A DNA stretch of 64,000 bases from Trichoplax adhaerens (lineage: Eukaryota > Placozoa > Uniplacotomia > Trichoplacea > Trichoplacidae), in NCBI RefSeq assembly GCF_000150275.1, contig NW_002060961.1, forward strand, positions 744,568 to 808,567, given 5' to 3'. Below are positions 32,639 through 48,600 of the stretch, piece by piece; position 1 is the stretch's first letter, and each line of letters opens with the position of its first letter. The position numbers were made by a program, and so were the translations under genes. The notes under the pieces were generated by a model that was given only the letters and a program-made list of their open reading frames with translations, had not been told where the DNA came from and made no database searches.

Positions 32639-35600
32639 TACTTAGAATCAGACTGTAGGTAAATATCAAGGAGGACAACCATGAGAAAAGACTCATAATA
32701 TCGTTTTCTATATTAGTTCTATATTTTCCCTAATACAAATTTCGGTTTACAACAACTTTATACATATTGACCTTATTTAATTCCCATATCACCAAACTTA
32801 CTAACTATTGGATAATCAGTACGTAAAGCTATGTCAGTATAGGTTAAGTCTTGAGTTAGATGATCGAAAAGTTATGAACTTTGAACTCATTGATATCCGA
32901 ATTAACATTTTATAAACTAGTTGAATTAGCTTTCAGACTTGCCGTGGCAGTTAAGAATTGAGCTCCTAAAATTTTAGAAATTCTTGGGTTAATCATAACT
33001 GCTACCAGAAGCTAAATTATTGAATAAATCCAAGTTTTACTTTGAGCATTAATGAAATATTCATATGGTTATCATAAATTCCTGCTAATCACAACTATAT
33101 GATTAGGTAATAAGGTTCAGAAAAATACTCTTCAATTACTTTAGAAAATATATGCAGCTTCATAAAGAGCGATATCATATATTTGATTAAATAGCAGTGC
33201 ATAATATTTATCGTACGATTAGATAAATAATTATTGTATTAAAGAAAAATTGGTTATCAGCAAATATCAGTAGCTTTGCCTTAAATTATCTGCCACGGGA
33301 TCATCTCATGCTAGCTTAATTATTTTGGCTTGTTTACGCGTACATATTTCATTAAATTAATAAACCACATTTCATAGCTTAAATGCCCTTTACATATGAT
33401 AAAAAATATACAATGTTTCAGTATGAGTAAATTTGCCTCCGCTTTAGGGATGTCGTTCATTTTGTTCACTAACCTGATGCAATGACATCATTTCACATTG
33501 TTAGTATAAATAAGAATCTTCGTCACTAGACAGTTAGTATTAGGTCAATCTAAGAAATTATAAAGAATATATATAGCGGCCGAAGCTAACTTAAAGTAGG
33601 GCTATCTTATTGCTGTAGGTTTACATAGTTTTCTCTTCCTTGCTTCTTTTCGTAACAAAATAATTATCAGTAAAGTTTTCCTGCACTTGGCCGTACGTTA
33701 TTGCCTAATGCCAATTTGCCATACTTAGGCCTACTAGAAAAAATCTATCAAGATGCAAAAACATATCTAAAGAAACCTACTGAATATTATACAGCTGTCA
33801 GTATAGAAGAACTATAAAAAAGATCTGCCTTAATTAATACCCGAGAAACATGCTAAAGAATTATTGGACGCTATATTTACGAAAATTGCTAATCAAATTT
33901 TTCATATTGATGTACGATGTTACGTTCTGTTGCTTTTCCATAGCTATAGTATAAAAGTAATTTCTGTAATATTTCTTTTTTTTCAGTTATATATTTGATA
34001 AAGAAAAATAAAATTAAATTGTCAAAGTATGAAAAATTTATGTTTTGTTTTGGAACACAAGTATAGCACCAGTGTATATGAGTAGACCCGAACTACAGAT
34101 ATTATGGGTAATTAACTCTTTATACCGCTTCTTTATTGTCTAATTTACGAGAATGTTGGCATTTAAGTATGTCAAATTCCGATATATAAACTATTAAAGA
34201 GATTCAATTACGAGATTCATGCAGTATTTGATTTAGATTCGTTGTGATTTTACGGTGAAATTTCTTGAGCTTTTAGGATTAATCTACTATTTAAATATTC
34301 TAGGTCAGATAAAATTGTTTACTGCCTATCTGAAAGCTTCTTAATAAATTGCTCATATTGGCGTATTACCATGCAATATTACGCGTATACTGTAATCGTA
34401 TCTTAAAGTATCGGAGCAAGCTAGATGAGCTAGTATGACCGATCTAAAGTTATAGACTTAATCAGAGCAGATATCATTAATATTTGGTCGTACAATTGGG
34501 CCTTTCGTGCTCACGATACTCTTAGGACATTTATAACTTTTTTACCATTACTGTAATATCGAAAGGCATAATATATTATGAAATACGACAAAGTTATTAT
34601 ATTGACCTATCACGACAGCTTTAAATTATGGTTCTGAAGGTCGATAGATATCCTTATGTTATCAACAAGTGAATATAAAGTATGCAATCCGAGTTCCATC
34701 AAATAGATTAAGGATTAATTACTAAAGGTATCCTTACTATATATATAAGGCGAGATTCACTAGTTCAATACAAACGATGTTTCTAGATAGATAAACATAA
34801 ATTATATTCAACGAGCATAGTTATGATATAGCATGCATAAATGCAAATATAAAACAACGGATTTAGTAAAAAGCAGACTGAATATTGGTTAAGTTTACTA
34901 CAAATTTATAAAGTTATCGTGCAGCTTACTCATATTCAAAGTAGAAATATATTGTAATATTAGAAATATAAAACAGCTATCTACAACATTAAATTGCTTA
35001 AAAATAACCCTAAATAAGGTTTCTAATCAGCTATTTATTAACTGATGACGGTAAGTATATACCTTAATTATAAATGATATGCTGATTTCATGGTGTTTTG
35101 GCAAAGGGTTTATTGAATTTTATATTATTTGTGCTATAATCCTCGACGTGACTGTATGTATCATAATGAATCGTATGCTTTTCTTGAAATAATAATTATC
35201 CACCTAATTGGCTTGTTTATTCATTAGAACAATTATTTGCATTTACCTTTTCCTAGCGTAAAATCTATCATCATGCTTCATTTTGAGAAATTTGTAAAAT
35301 ACTATTAATAATTAACAAAGTGTACAGTCCTGTAAAGTTTCTAAAACGTAAATTAAGGCCAATAACATAATTTGATTCGATTGTGGGATAACGATGACTT
35401 GTCTGATCGTCTACAAAACAGATTATATCAAGCTACAATTATTATATAAAAAAAAACAAAAAACGAATTAATTAAAATTTACACGATTTAAAATTATACT
35501 TTATCATTCCATAGCCGCTGTTGTAAATTGAATTAATCATTAATAATTTCTGTATAACAAGCCATAGAACTAACTGTTATCAACAGCATGATAGTAACAA

Positions 35601-38600
35601 AAGAGAAGCGAAGATGATGAAATCGATTTGATACGATATTAATTATAGGAGTGGCCAAATATTTATTGACTTGACCCGATTATGGTTTATCATGAGAGGA
35701 ATCCTTAATCATATTGTCATCTAAATAAACATCATTATGAAAGAATGATATTGAATTAAATGAGTAAATTACGGATAATTATTTATTAGTTCATCGTTGA
35801 ACTAACCTTTAGTGCCCGTTATCTGCACATGCTAATTTATATGTCCGGTTGCATTCTTTCTTCTACTAGTAGAGAGATATATGAATCCATTGATACATTA
35901 TAGTAAATTATAAATTTATCTATACGCGTATATGTGTGACAAAGTTACGATTGGTAATGAACTTTACTTGTCATATTGATTTTAGTCACTATGATTGATT
36001 ATTTAACTTTAATTGCTTATATAAGAAAAATAATATTCATCTTGTTATCTAGCACGGTGTACAGTAGAACTACATTTTTCAACATAATAGCTAGAAGGAT
36101 TCAAGAAGACAGTGTATCGTTGCATTATTTACCACGTAGAATGATATGGAAATAATCCGACAAGAATGCTACGTTAACTAATGTCTCCTATATTTCCGAA
36201 ACTAATACATTTCTTTTTATCCCCATCTTGTCAATCGTGTCTGTCTACATAAATTTATGTCCATTTTAATAATTTATAATTCTAGTCATGCGCTTATAGT
36301 GTACGAGTAGACGCGCAAACAGCATATAGAAGGGTAAATGTGTTTATATTGGGTGGAAAGCATTATTAATTTGCAGTGAAATATCAATAAGGCACGCTTG
36401 GATATCTTTAACTGTCATATATCAAAGGCGGTAACATGTACGTCAAATAGAAGTAAGCCTATTATGAACGTTAGTTAAATAGAGGGTGGTCTATCGTCTG
36501 TTATAATTTTTAAATAATGCACTGTTGTATTCACTCAGCTATTGGTCAGATTTGTTATTTCATCAAAGTAACTGAAACACAGCAATCAATATTTTGATGA
36601 AAGATTAAAATTAAGAAATTATTAAGCCTATATATTGCTTTCAGATGTGAACATTGCATTCAAAATCGGCCATTTGCTGGTGTTCTGAAATTAAAAAATC
36701 ACAGAATAACTGCTTTAAAAATAGGCATGCTTAAATTTAGAATCAAGACTACTAGTCAAGTTAATCTAGCTCTTGCGACTGTTATTATTTATTGCGAATT
36801 ATTCAATAAACTTTGTGTGGGGTTTTACCGTATTTGCTATTCTATAAAAACATATAGCATAGATGATAAGTAATTGTCGAGGCTGCAATTGGCATAAAAA
36901 TGATAATGAGAGACTCGCTGATCAAATGGAAATAATGGTACATACTTGTAATAGGCTTATTACTACTACGTTAGGTTCGTAGCTTAGTGATCTGGCGGTC
37001 TTAGACCAGCTTAGATTCTGTAATAGCCTTGATACGCCTAAGCATCAAGAATATGACTCTCGGTACTTAGTATAAAAGTGAATACCGTTGTTCATCATTT
37101 CATAATCAGCCAAGGCCCGCTAACGCACAGTACTTTATTCTATGTAAACTATTACAATACTATAGCAATGGATAAAAAATTTATCTCTGATTGTTTTATT
37201 TCGTATTAAATTAATAGTTATCTCAAAAATATTTGACTTACATACTAGAAACATATATGATCAAGGATTTTAGGCAATTAAGTTCATGCCATGCATCATT
37301 ATCTGTAATGGTCATGTATTGCATTCATCCACATCGACTGTATTTGGTGGCTTTTATTTAAGCAAACATTATGTCACTATTTCTATAGAATTACCGAACG
37401 TCTACTTTATGCCAATAAATAAAGATATATTTTCTTTAGTCATCGTATTTTGATTATCGATTTTAGTTTTTAAAAATAAAAATCATTTTGTATCAACGTT
37501 TAGGATAGTCTACCTATTCATGTATTATCTATTAAGATTTTAATATTATGTGGCTAAATTACCCATTTTAGACCATAGCCTTATATTATAAGGCATTACA
37601 AAAAAAAAATTCGTAGGTATCAATAAGGGTTATTTCAATCAAATTGATAAATGATAAGCACGCTGAACTTATTTATTTGTTGTATAGCGAGTAATACTTA
37701 AACCCAGACAGAAACTATTACTATTATTCTATGAGCGTTCATCTTGGACTTTCTAATGCCTTTCTTAGAGGGGAACTTTAGCTATATTCTTCTCTTTGTT
37801 GCACAATCCATTTATCATGAGATTGGAGCTAATTTAATGTGTAAGCATAAAGTGTAAAGTCCAGTTAGCTGTACGTAAAATAGATAGATAATTGTATAAA
37901 TGCAGATTTACCCCTTACAGCTTTTTTTCAATAAGTTCGGTATAGAAAGAAAACTATCGAAAATAAAGTTATACTATTGGTGATGCATACGGCATGTGCA
38001 CTTCTACTAATTCATGAACGTGTATACAAATAATACATGCAGTCTTAAACTTAAAATTATTTCCACGTTGAGTTTAAAGCCGTACTTAGTCATGCTTTAT
38101 CATTTCTAAACAGCAATTTAGTTTCATAAACTCTAATTGAACAAATCATTTCCTACCTGTTATATGGTTTTAATTCTAGTATGACTGCCATAGACAATTC
38201 AAATCAGTTTAGCCTAAGTATTACAATGCCCTTTTGCGACTTGTTCATGCATGTCGTATCGGCTAAGATATCCATTTTTCCTCCTATTACCTTACTTAAG
38301 TAATTTCTTCGTCATAACTGAGTTTAATATGAGCATTTTACGTATTCTCCATATAATATATATTTTAGAAGTATTTAATTTTTCGGTTTGTGGTCTTTTA
38401 CTTACAGTATCATATTAAAGTTTAACATTATAGGAAATGAGGCGAAGTTAATTGACTCTTCTCATGTTAGATTTACTGATCATGCATGATATGTCCTATA
38501 AGCATACGAAAGCAGTATTCAATTTTTTCGCCGTCATATATCCTTTGATACATTAGATTATGACTATAATTTGAAATATGTCTTAGCTATATAGTATACG

Positions 38601-41600
38601 AATTTATTACAACTCTGATAACTCTTTCGGTTAGCGTAATAGCTGCAAATTATTGGGAAGCACGTTGTTATGTATAGAAACAGCTGCAAACTATTTTTCT
38701 CGAGTGCCGCATATCGGCTGAGCTTGAGTCAACTAGATGTGGTATGTAGTTGAAATATATAATAAAGTTTATAACTAAATGATTGACAACATATGAGTAT
38801 AACTAGACCTGAGAGATATGAATTCTATTTGCATGTATATGGTTAGATAGGCTACTGTAGCAATAGCAAATAAAATGCGCACGAAAGTGAATACAGTCTT
38901 CAGAAATCGTTGGGTAATGGAACAAATGTATATATATATATCACTACCTTTAGATGTCTTGCCAAAAGTAGCGTGGGTGCAAGTTTATCTTTCGGTTGTG
39001 GCAGGGTATCTCTTTACATTAATACTCAATATTAGTTTATTAAAGCCTCCATTAAATTTTATAAGTGTACGCGATCGTCATCAATACGTAAAACAAGAAA
39101 ATAATTAATGAATAATTCATTACTGACCATCGTGTGGGAATACGTTACATCTTCAGTTAATTTGAAAATTAAAGCGTATATGATAATATAGTCTGTAAAT
39201 GAATACTAAATTACTATTTACTTGCACTAGAGTGGCCGTTCTCGATAGCCAGTGCACACTGAATCTGTAGCATGTGCTTATAGTGAAGCACAATTCTTTT
39301 AATTCTTTACAAATTTTATGCTATAGATGCTTAATAGATTAACTGTAGCATAGATACATCCCCTTCATATATACGCATACGATTCGTATAGATTGAAATA
39401 AACAAAATATTTATTCAAAATATACCTTCACTGTTGATGTGAGAGAAGTACGAATACACGTATCTTTCTCACACATATCGAATCAATCTATGCTCATAAA
39501 CCACCCTTTACTGTACTAAATACACATACCGAGACGATTTAGTGCAGTAAAAGGATCGAATATACAGTAGTAAATTATCTACTCCAATCTTTTGTAGTTA
39601 TTAAACGCCGCATTAGCGCAACACCTGGGCAGAATTTAAAAAAAATGCGTAAGTGAAATTAGTAACTGTGTAATATGCAGCGCTTATTAAAGGTAGTAGT
39701 TACAGAAGCCCGATTTTTTATACAGAGATTAACTAATTATTACTTTTTTAGTAGTCAGATATATATGAATTTTGCTATAGATCCGCATTTTTAGATCATT
39801 CGTATTTTACAAAATCACATTCTACCATACCTTAAATTGATTTAAAATCGAAGAAGTTGCTCAGAAATACCTAAATACATGGGCATAATCGACGCTTTGA
39901 TTATTTAGCTCAACTTTTCCAAATGTATTCGTAAAATTCACTCAACAAGCTATTCTGCTTGTGTTCTACATGCATAGGCAGTGAATTATAGTGAAGAATT
40001 ATGAAATAATAACGGGTTCACCAAGAGTTATACGCAGTGCTTCGTGTTGAATCATACACAGTATGTATTATAGAATTGTTATTGTTCGCTTGTTCTTTCT
40101 TTAATCATTTTAATGCAGTAATAGAATAATATTCTGTCAATGTTACCGTGAGTAAAATTCACAGCATCGTTGATACTGTGTAAGAAGATTGGGAATAAAG
40201 CCTCGATAGTATACAAGGTCACAAGTAGAAGTTAGTACTTCATTTTTTATTCTTTTTTCATAAATGCATTATTTTCCCTACATGTTGTAAGCTGTAAAAT
40301 GACCACAAGTAGAGTTAATTGATGTCGGTATAAAAATGAATAACTGTAGTAAAATGTTTGAAGTTTGCTGTTTGCCAACATTCTACTATACGAACACTTA
40401 GTTATTGAATCGCAGTAAGCTTCATCACATTTATGTTCATTAAGGACTTGTTTCACAATAATGACTAAATATCTAAAAAGCATAAATTAAAAAGAAAGAT
40501 TTAATTACCCTTTACATTTAATGATTTTAATTAAATAGTTAAGCAAACAAAATAACTTATCTCTATTTAATGCAAGGACGTACAGATAGGAATGTTTGTC
40601 TTTGAATTAAGATGGCATTCACTAATGCATTGAAGTCGTCCCGCACTAAAGTCATAAAGGAATCCTTTAGCCTTTGCTTTTTTAATAGTTTGTATCCCGA
40701 GTTATTCGATTACTTTTACTAATTGTAATAATATACTAAGATATTTTAACAACACAAGTCATCTCGTATGCTAATAAAATGCTGTAATATTATTCAATTT
40801 CAATATGCTATACTGCATACCATAATATAAATCCAAAAAATTGAACAACCTTCAAAAATGATAGAAGAGTTGTGACTATCTGGAGCAGTTCGATTTCAGT
40901 AATTCAGTTAGCTTCTTTGTTTCAGTAATGGAAATTTTTTTAATAATCTGTTCTACGTAGAAAAGGCAGTTTACAAAGTATGCCTATATTATCTTTGCGT
41001 GATATCTCTGAGTTACTTGGTGACCTTCCTTATAGTAAACAATATGATGCATTATTAATAACACAGCTCGAAGTGAAATCATTAGCATGTCATTGCAGTT
41101 GCTATTCTTCGCTTAGGAGTTATTGTTAATTTCTGAAAGGTCACATATCGATTTATATTTTGTAACTTTACCTAATAACCCCATTAAAAATCTCCATCTT
41201 CGTTATTCTTATGAAATAATGTAGTAAAATAAAACAATAGTTTAAATGAGATGAAAAGTATGACTGCCATGCCATGATCATTCCTAAGATATGCTTGAAT
41301 ACGACTTACATTATTTTATGACCTATGGTTAGAATAATCTGTAACACCTAGACATTCAGTTAAAAATTGAATTATTGACTTGTTAGCATTAAATTAGCTC
41401 CATCCTAACATTTTATTCGTTCCCTATATTATTTTACGTCCTTTACTTTCTGTATAGTTTAGAGCTTTAGCCAATTAATTCATAATTTATTCTGTCTAAT
41501 TATGATAGTGTTATTATAAGAATTATTGTAGTAGTTAATTCGGATATCCGGTAAAACCATATGAATGGCGTTATTTTTTGTATTCTACATTTAATATGAC

Positions 41601-43522
41601 ATGTAAGTAAAGATGATATTAAATTCTTGATAGTATTATTTTATTTATTAGTGGTAAGAAGCAAATACGGCATAACTAATAATTCGATTATTTCGGCATA
41701 TGGCGGGTATACTGTATACTTAAATTCGTTCATTTGTCAGTATTGTTCCTTCGTTAAATGAAAAATAACGTAGTATAAAATAATAACGAATTTATTCTAG
41801 CAATAAGATTTAAGAATGATATGCGAAAGCTGTAGTTAATTAGAGTATGCAGTCATTTAAATGGTATGAAAACTTGTTTAAATATTGTGACGATTAGCTA
41901 ATAACATGTTTTATTTGAATAGCTTTATAATTGTGTGAATTAAATTTAACGGTGATGATTGATAGAAAATGTTGTTCAGTTACGCCATAATAATCATGCT
42001 ATATTTGATATTAACAATAGTTTTGAATTTAAAGTTCATTCTAATTTGCTTCTGCATAAGTACTTGAATTATTATCGATATGACTAGTTAAGAAAGCCTA
42101 GAGTATTGGTACCTTCTGAATCATTCTTTTTGTTCTTAGCCTGCCAACCAAATGTTAGCATTATTATGTCAGAAAGCCAAGCATGGGGTCTGTTCGATGT
42201 TGCCCATAAACTTAAAATTTAAGAGTTACTTGCATCTATCCCTGCATTCTTAGTACTATCGATAAGTAGAGATACAGAAAGTTTTTAATCTGTACTAGAT
42301 TTTCTTTTACTGTTGCTAGCATCGTTAAGAAAATTAGACTTTTGCCACCCTATAACATTGTTAAGATAAGGTGTTACAATAGCTTTTCTTAATACAACCA
42401 ACCCTTAACACCATGAGATTTTACTTATTTGGGGTCTCCGACAGTATGCAAACCTTATTGAAACTATAAAATAAGTTGAATAAAACGTTTTTTCTAAGTG
42501 TATAGAATGTCATTATGAGATTTTTTATCTTTCAATTTTTAATCTTTTGATAAATACTGACCAGTAAGGTGTAATGCAGAGCTAAAACACCTATCGGTTC
42601 TAATCTAATACATCTTAATTCTATTCATGTTACCATATCCGATTAATTTAAATTAATCTTTCCTTTCTGCTTTGCTACACCCTAAAGGACCTCCAACGGA
42701 TCATCAATTTTGGTTATATAGGCAATCCTATTGTGCCGCTAGTTCAGACGACGACCGTCTGTGCCTGCAGCGACAAAACGTCATTGCCGCTTGATTAAAC
42801 TATTTTGATGACTAATAGTATATTTTTAACAAACTATAGATAAGATATCTGTGATTTTACTATAGTAAATAACGCAATTTCAAGTTACTCAATGGAGTAA
42901 CCAAAATTAAATTAAAAATGTGCAGGATACCACTATCAAAAAGAAAATTAACTATGTTTTGGTGTGTTAATATTTAGAAAATGATAATGTGCTCACTCGT
43001 ATTATAATTTGTACTCTTTCATGTACAAAATGTATCACATAATATTAAAAATTTGAAGTAAATTAGAATGATATCCACGTTGTAATATTCGTTAAAGGTA
43101 ATGCTTACTCTCGAAGGCTATAGCTAAAGTATTTCATACTGAGGACAGCTTAATCTATATGATTGTAATTTGTAGTAATTAACGGTAAATAGAATTGAAT
43201 ACTTTAAAATTTTTTTCTGATTAGTCATTGGTAATGTATTACTTTATAGGCAATCATGATTATTTTCAGGTAAGTTCGTAAGTGAATATACCCTGATCGG
43301 TGCATAGCAGTGGTTTATGTCCATAAAATACTGAAACTGGTCTCTAATGTTGGCAATGTTCAAATAAAAAATTAAATTGTTCTGATTAGCTTAAAATATT
43401 AGCCGGATGATAATATTGAGGAATTACTAGGTCGTCAAGCAGTCACAGTTTATTGAATTTCTTTGACAGATTTATGAAAATTTTTATACAGTTACATAAA
43501 TGCAAAAGATAATGTACATACA

Positions 43523-43556
43523 GTATATATGTATATATATATATATCTATATATTA
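43523..43556. repeat. AT dinucleotide-rich patch
   Basis: A run of TATATA units with single interruptions (TATATGTATATATATATA then TCTATATATTA). Similar shorter patches are at about 17700-17728 and 61662-61680. Confidence 0.75.
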
Positions 43557-45680
43557 AAAGTTAATCTATATTTATATTTACGAATACAAGCATAAAGAAT
43601 TCCTTATCTAGTCTGTATTTTTACGCGATAGTGAAGTATAGAATCTCAATTTTATAGTAGTATTTGGTGTACACATACATTTTTACGAATGTAGTAATTT
43701 CTTATCGAATCGACATCTTCAAATAAAGAGTATATTAGAACCGTATATGAATATTTCTATATGTATGTATTGTGTTTTACGAATTCATATCATAAGAAAT
43801 TAGCTAGAATTATTGTCTAAATATTATCAAATATTGTAGCAATTTCGATAGTAATATATCATTTACTATATTTCAATTACTGCCTAAGAACAGTTAACAT
43901 GAATAAATCCAAATACCATTAAACTATCTTATATATCAAGTGTTTTACATGAAGATAGTTTCCATAACTTTATCTTATTTAGTGGAAGGGGATAAAGTTA
44001 TGTAAGGGATAAAAAATGTCACATATGTATCTTATTACTTTTAAGATCCATGCACGCTATTGCTACAGTATCAGTGTGTTTATAGTACATACGAATTTCT
44101 GCATGATATGTCATAGGTAGAAGTAATTTTATTTCGAAGAACTTATTAATTATCTCAATAAAAAAGAAGTTTAGTTATGTTTTGTTAAGAAAATAAGTGT
44201 AGCTAGTCTATCTAGGATTTATGTGTAGTAGGTTTCTACCTTAATGCGCAAAAAGTCTCCAAACTTTAGAAAATAAGTTGTCATTAATTGTCGGTTTAAG
44301 CATCATGTATCTTATATGAACTTACTTTGTGCCTTAATGAACATCTTGAGGTACAAGAGCGGATTTACTTTCAGAAAGTAAGAGAATTACCCGCCATTTT
44401 GAAAGTAATTAGGAATTATTCGTGTATATTGAATTGGTCTGCATTATATGCAAATAAATCCAAGTCTTTATATTGCATGTTTTTCGTGAGACTTGCGTCA
44501 TTCGTACGTATATGTTTGAGGAAGGCCGAGGATAATAAGTTTTGAAGGAATTAAATTGTAACAGACTTGAATTTAGTTCATTATCTACGACACTCGCTAC
44601 ATGCAGTTGTGGATAGATATTAACTTTGGCGATAGCGTATGGATTCTTCTAACACTTTTAAACTATCCAGTTGAAAAAAGTAGCGCAAAATATTTTAAAA
44701 TTCTATAATAATGACGGCATAGAATATTGATCGATTACCTACTTAATTTACCGCATATTTAATAAAGTCGAATGCATAATGGATAGTTTTAAAGCCTATT
44801 TGTAAGAAATTGTTGGAACATAATCATAAAGCTATTTAATCCGTGTTAACTTATGGCATTATCGTATTTGATCGAGAACATCGTATTAAAATGTGTGTAT
44901 CCATTAAGCTAAAATGTATAAAGTCAATATTATTTTGATGGGTTGATCAAGTGCTAGTAAGGTGAAGGTCAGCTGTCACGATTTGCTGTAAATCTTTTAC
45001 TCTTCCTATCAATCATTAGTCTTATAATATGATTGAATAATTATTTCTTTTTATTTTATTTGATTTGGATAGAGTCTAAAACAGTGAAAAGAGAAATAGA
45101 GAGAAGGAGGGAGGAGGATTAAAATTTACTGTTGTATAGGAATACATGATGATTGTAAATGCAAGTAAATGGAGAGTTTGCTTTTAAGAACTATTCTTAT
45201 GTTAATGATGTTGTTCATGAATAGATATGGTAATTATTCGCTAGTCAATTATTGTCCTTGATCTTTATCGTAATGTTCCTACTGCTTTTTAGTTGTAAAC
45301 CTTATTCTAGCGTTATTGCAATGCTATTAAACCACGTGAGCAACATTGTGCATGATGATTATGCAGTTACCAACGACAGAAGGCAACAAGTATACCTACC
45401 ACCTTTTTTTAACTGGTTTGTCCGCTTTTCATCATTTTACTTGAATCGATTCTTCTTGCGTCAGTGGCTCATCTGCGATCCTCCTTTTTTTGCCTACAGC
45501 ATTTGGATCTTGAGCTTACAAAAACAAATTCAATTCAATTCATTGATTGGCCTTTGGTGATTGCTATAAGAATCTTTATCTTGATTCTTATCCCACTACT
45601 TCACTTAAACAATCTTTGAATATTCTTTTTCAACATACCTTGGGCACGCTATCGTTGCCGATGTGCATCATATAAGCGCC

Positions 45681-48600
45681 ATGATTTACAAGTATTGGAT
45701 ATTGGTGTTAACAGTGGCTTTTACTGTAATGGACTATCGTCACCAAGTTACTGCTGCTTGCTTGCCTGGTTGTACTTGCGGCACAAATCAATATGATTGT
45801 AAAAATGCTGATTTAACTTCAGTACCAACAGATATTCAATCCAGTATTGCCACATTGTGAGTACCTATTTGATATTTTTTTTTATTTTAACAGTGCTATT
45901 AGAATTGAAATATTGTAACCACAATTTTATTTCTTTTCAATTTATCGCTGATTTTTAACCACAACGTTCTTACGATCTTCACTTATGTTCATTTTTAAAT
46001 TAAAACTGAATCCTATTTGGGATTCGATACTATCGGGAAAGATCTTGATTGTAAGCCATAGTCGGTATCGCCATAAATTAAGAATCGTTTAAGAAGATAT
46101 GTAAAAATGTTTACGGGAATCTTTTTTGAGAAGATTATTCCGTTACCCTGACTTTAATTTTTAGTTGAAAAGGAAAATAGAATAAAAGTAGATATCAAGC
46201 AACTATAGCACCTGAATGATATTTAATACTGGGTCAATAGTTTTACTTTCATCATCGTCTAGTTTAGATCGAAACTAATTTCCTCTTTTTAAACTCTAAG
46301 CCCTTCAAGAGAAAATAATTCAATTAAGATATACTTCTAACGTACAAGTCACACTTATACATCACTTTGAAAAAGCTTGTTCTAATTTTCCCGTCTCTTC
46401 TAGTTATCTATAACTTTATTAATTTTTTAAGATTACATAGACCGAATTCATTTTTCTAATAATAAAGCACAACAAAAATAGGAGTGGGGTACATTCTACT
46501 TTTCGCATGAGGTGATGCAATCTATTTCAATCCTTCTATACTTGTCTTTACCTACAACGGTAAATTAAGGGATAAGTTCATGTTACTAGATATAACAAAG
46601 AAAGAAACAACTCAAGTAGTCCACGTTCACGTCACAATTATAAATTGATTTTTTTCCCCTTTCTCGTCTTGGTCCTTAAGGGATTTAAGCCATTTTTTTA
46701 ACCTTACTTCTTATTTGTAGCTATATCGAATAAGCATACCTTCAAATGAATTCGAGTTTGTTACAGATAAATCAAGATAGAATTTATTTCTTTCCGAAGG
46801 AAATGGCATAAAAAAATTTCGATAGTAATAAATCTATCTATTATCTCCGACTTTTTACTCCTAGCTATAGTATATATATTGACATTCCATGAGGCTAATG
46901 AGTATAAAGAAGAACAAACATTTTCTATATGACGACCATTTAATTCGAAGAATTTTGCTCTTTATAACGTATTGACAGTAGAGGTACATTCGACCATCGA
47001 TTAAATGGAAGTCATTGATAAGTACAATCACGATAGAGTAAATATCAAATTTTTGACACAGATTATCTAAGTTTTATTCCTTATCCACAATTTTTTGCGG
47101 GTTTCTTTAATTTTTGACCCCTATCATTTCATTCTAGGATCATATTTTTTCGTCATGATAGTGAGATGATACATATAACGGAAATGAGGACAAAAATACA
47201 ACATTAATGATTCTATGACAATTATTATCTACATTATTAGTTATTAAAAATGGCCCAAGTTCTAGTAGAGTAGAATACAATGAAAAGTAACCTATTTTAC
47301 TTCTCCACTATAACCGTGGGCAAAAAATGCATCAAGGGCAATTTGGCGATTGAACATGTTATTAACATGAATAGCGGAGAAAATAATGACTAATTGATAT
47401 AATTTAATAGGCATGACCTAATACATTAGCTACTTTCTTGGTAGTAAATTTATACATTAATTTAATTTTCAATCTAATTGGATGATTCCTAATCTCTGAT
47501 ATGTCATCATTCAATTAAGATTGTCAAATTGAAAATCTTAACATAGGAATACTGTATAGTGCTTATTATGATTTACAAGATATATATCTATTTAATAGTT
47601 TAGTAATTTATTGATAACGATAGTAATAATTTAATCCTATCTACATTATGACATCGTCATGGTTGAAAGTTAAAAGGCGATAGATATATCTTATCCTATT
47701 AAATAAGGCAACTGCATTGCTGCCTATGAATAGGTTATTATCGATATTGTTCATCTAATGAGAAAGAGTAGATATAGAGTAGAATCTTTTGCAAATAAAA
47801 ATTCAAGAGAGTTTGTAAAAGGGGAAAGAGTATGAGGATATAAGTGTGATAGAGAAAAAGAATATACGATAAATTGTTCTCATTTTTTGGCTATTTTCTT
47901 TTTTTACACCATCATTTCAATAGGTGATCGTTATTGTACTACTTTTAATCGTAGTGTCCTAGCCATGGCAGCCTAAGGATAATAATAGACGGGGAATTAT
48001 TGTTTGAGAGTAGATACTGTTAAGGTGCAAAAGGCTGACAACGCCATGTCGATTTTGTTATTCCTTCCTTTTTTATACTATCATTTAATTCTATCCTATT
48101 GTAACAATATAAAAATATCGGAACCTTTATAGTTCAAAAGGGTATAAATGTCATCTTAGAGTGATGCTTAAGGCAATAAGATTGAAAATGTCATTGTCTA
48201 CCATGATTAATCCATACTATCTTCAATGCAGTTAAGCCTTACTAGTAACGTTGGGATTGTATACAGGATCGGCGATACTATAATAGAATGCTTTTATAGC
48301 CTATCGTGATCTACCTACGTGGCCATGGAATAGCACCTTATCATTTCAACTTCAGATACACACGTTAAAGGAGTGAAATAGAAGTCGTCCATGATTCATG
48401 ATTTGAAATATTCAGTTTTAATTTAGGGGGATTTCTTACCGACATCTAAGTTGATCAAGTCATGCATTGGCCTAAAAACATTCTTATAATTGTGAACAAT
48501 GTTTCCGACTAGACTTTATTAAATAGCGGAAAAATTGTTCAATGGCTGTCTGGTTGTTTTAATTTTGTATCGTAAGCACGGCATCCTTAAGGAGACCAAG

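Larger units (their letters stand above)
30837..45680. other. Gene desert of about 14.8 kb
   Basis: No open frame longer than 102 codons and no exon with recognisable similarity is visible on either strand. The longest frames (38875-39108, 40247-40483, 44327-44545, 45252-45560) lack family resemblance, and two of them lack an ATG at their left end. Local features are a CT microsatellite (31304-31320), a short hairpin (32618-32638) and an AT dinucleotide patch (about 43523-43556). It may contain distal regulatory DNA or upstream non-coding exons of the LRR gene, but nothing in the sequence proves this. Confidence 0.5.

Noticed and set aside
36970-37060. Possible tRNA-like stretch (GGTTCGTAGCTTAGTG)
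   Set aside because: No cloverleaf can be folded around it, with no acceptor stem pairing and no T-arm GTTCRANNC at the right spacing.
38875-39108. 77-codon frame with a hydrophobic stretch in the gene desert
   Set aside because: A single hydrophobic run in AT-rich DNA is common by chance, and there is no companion exon or family resemblance.
45252-45560. 102-codon frame just upstream of the LRR receptor
   Set aside because: The frame does not begin with ATG, is F/L/I-rich, and is not in phase with the receptor start. It is more likely 5' flank or UTR.
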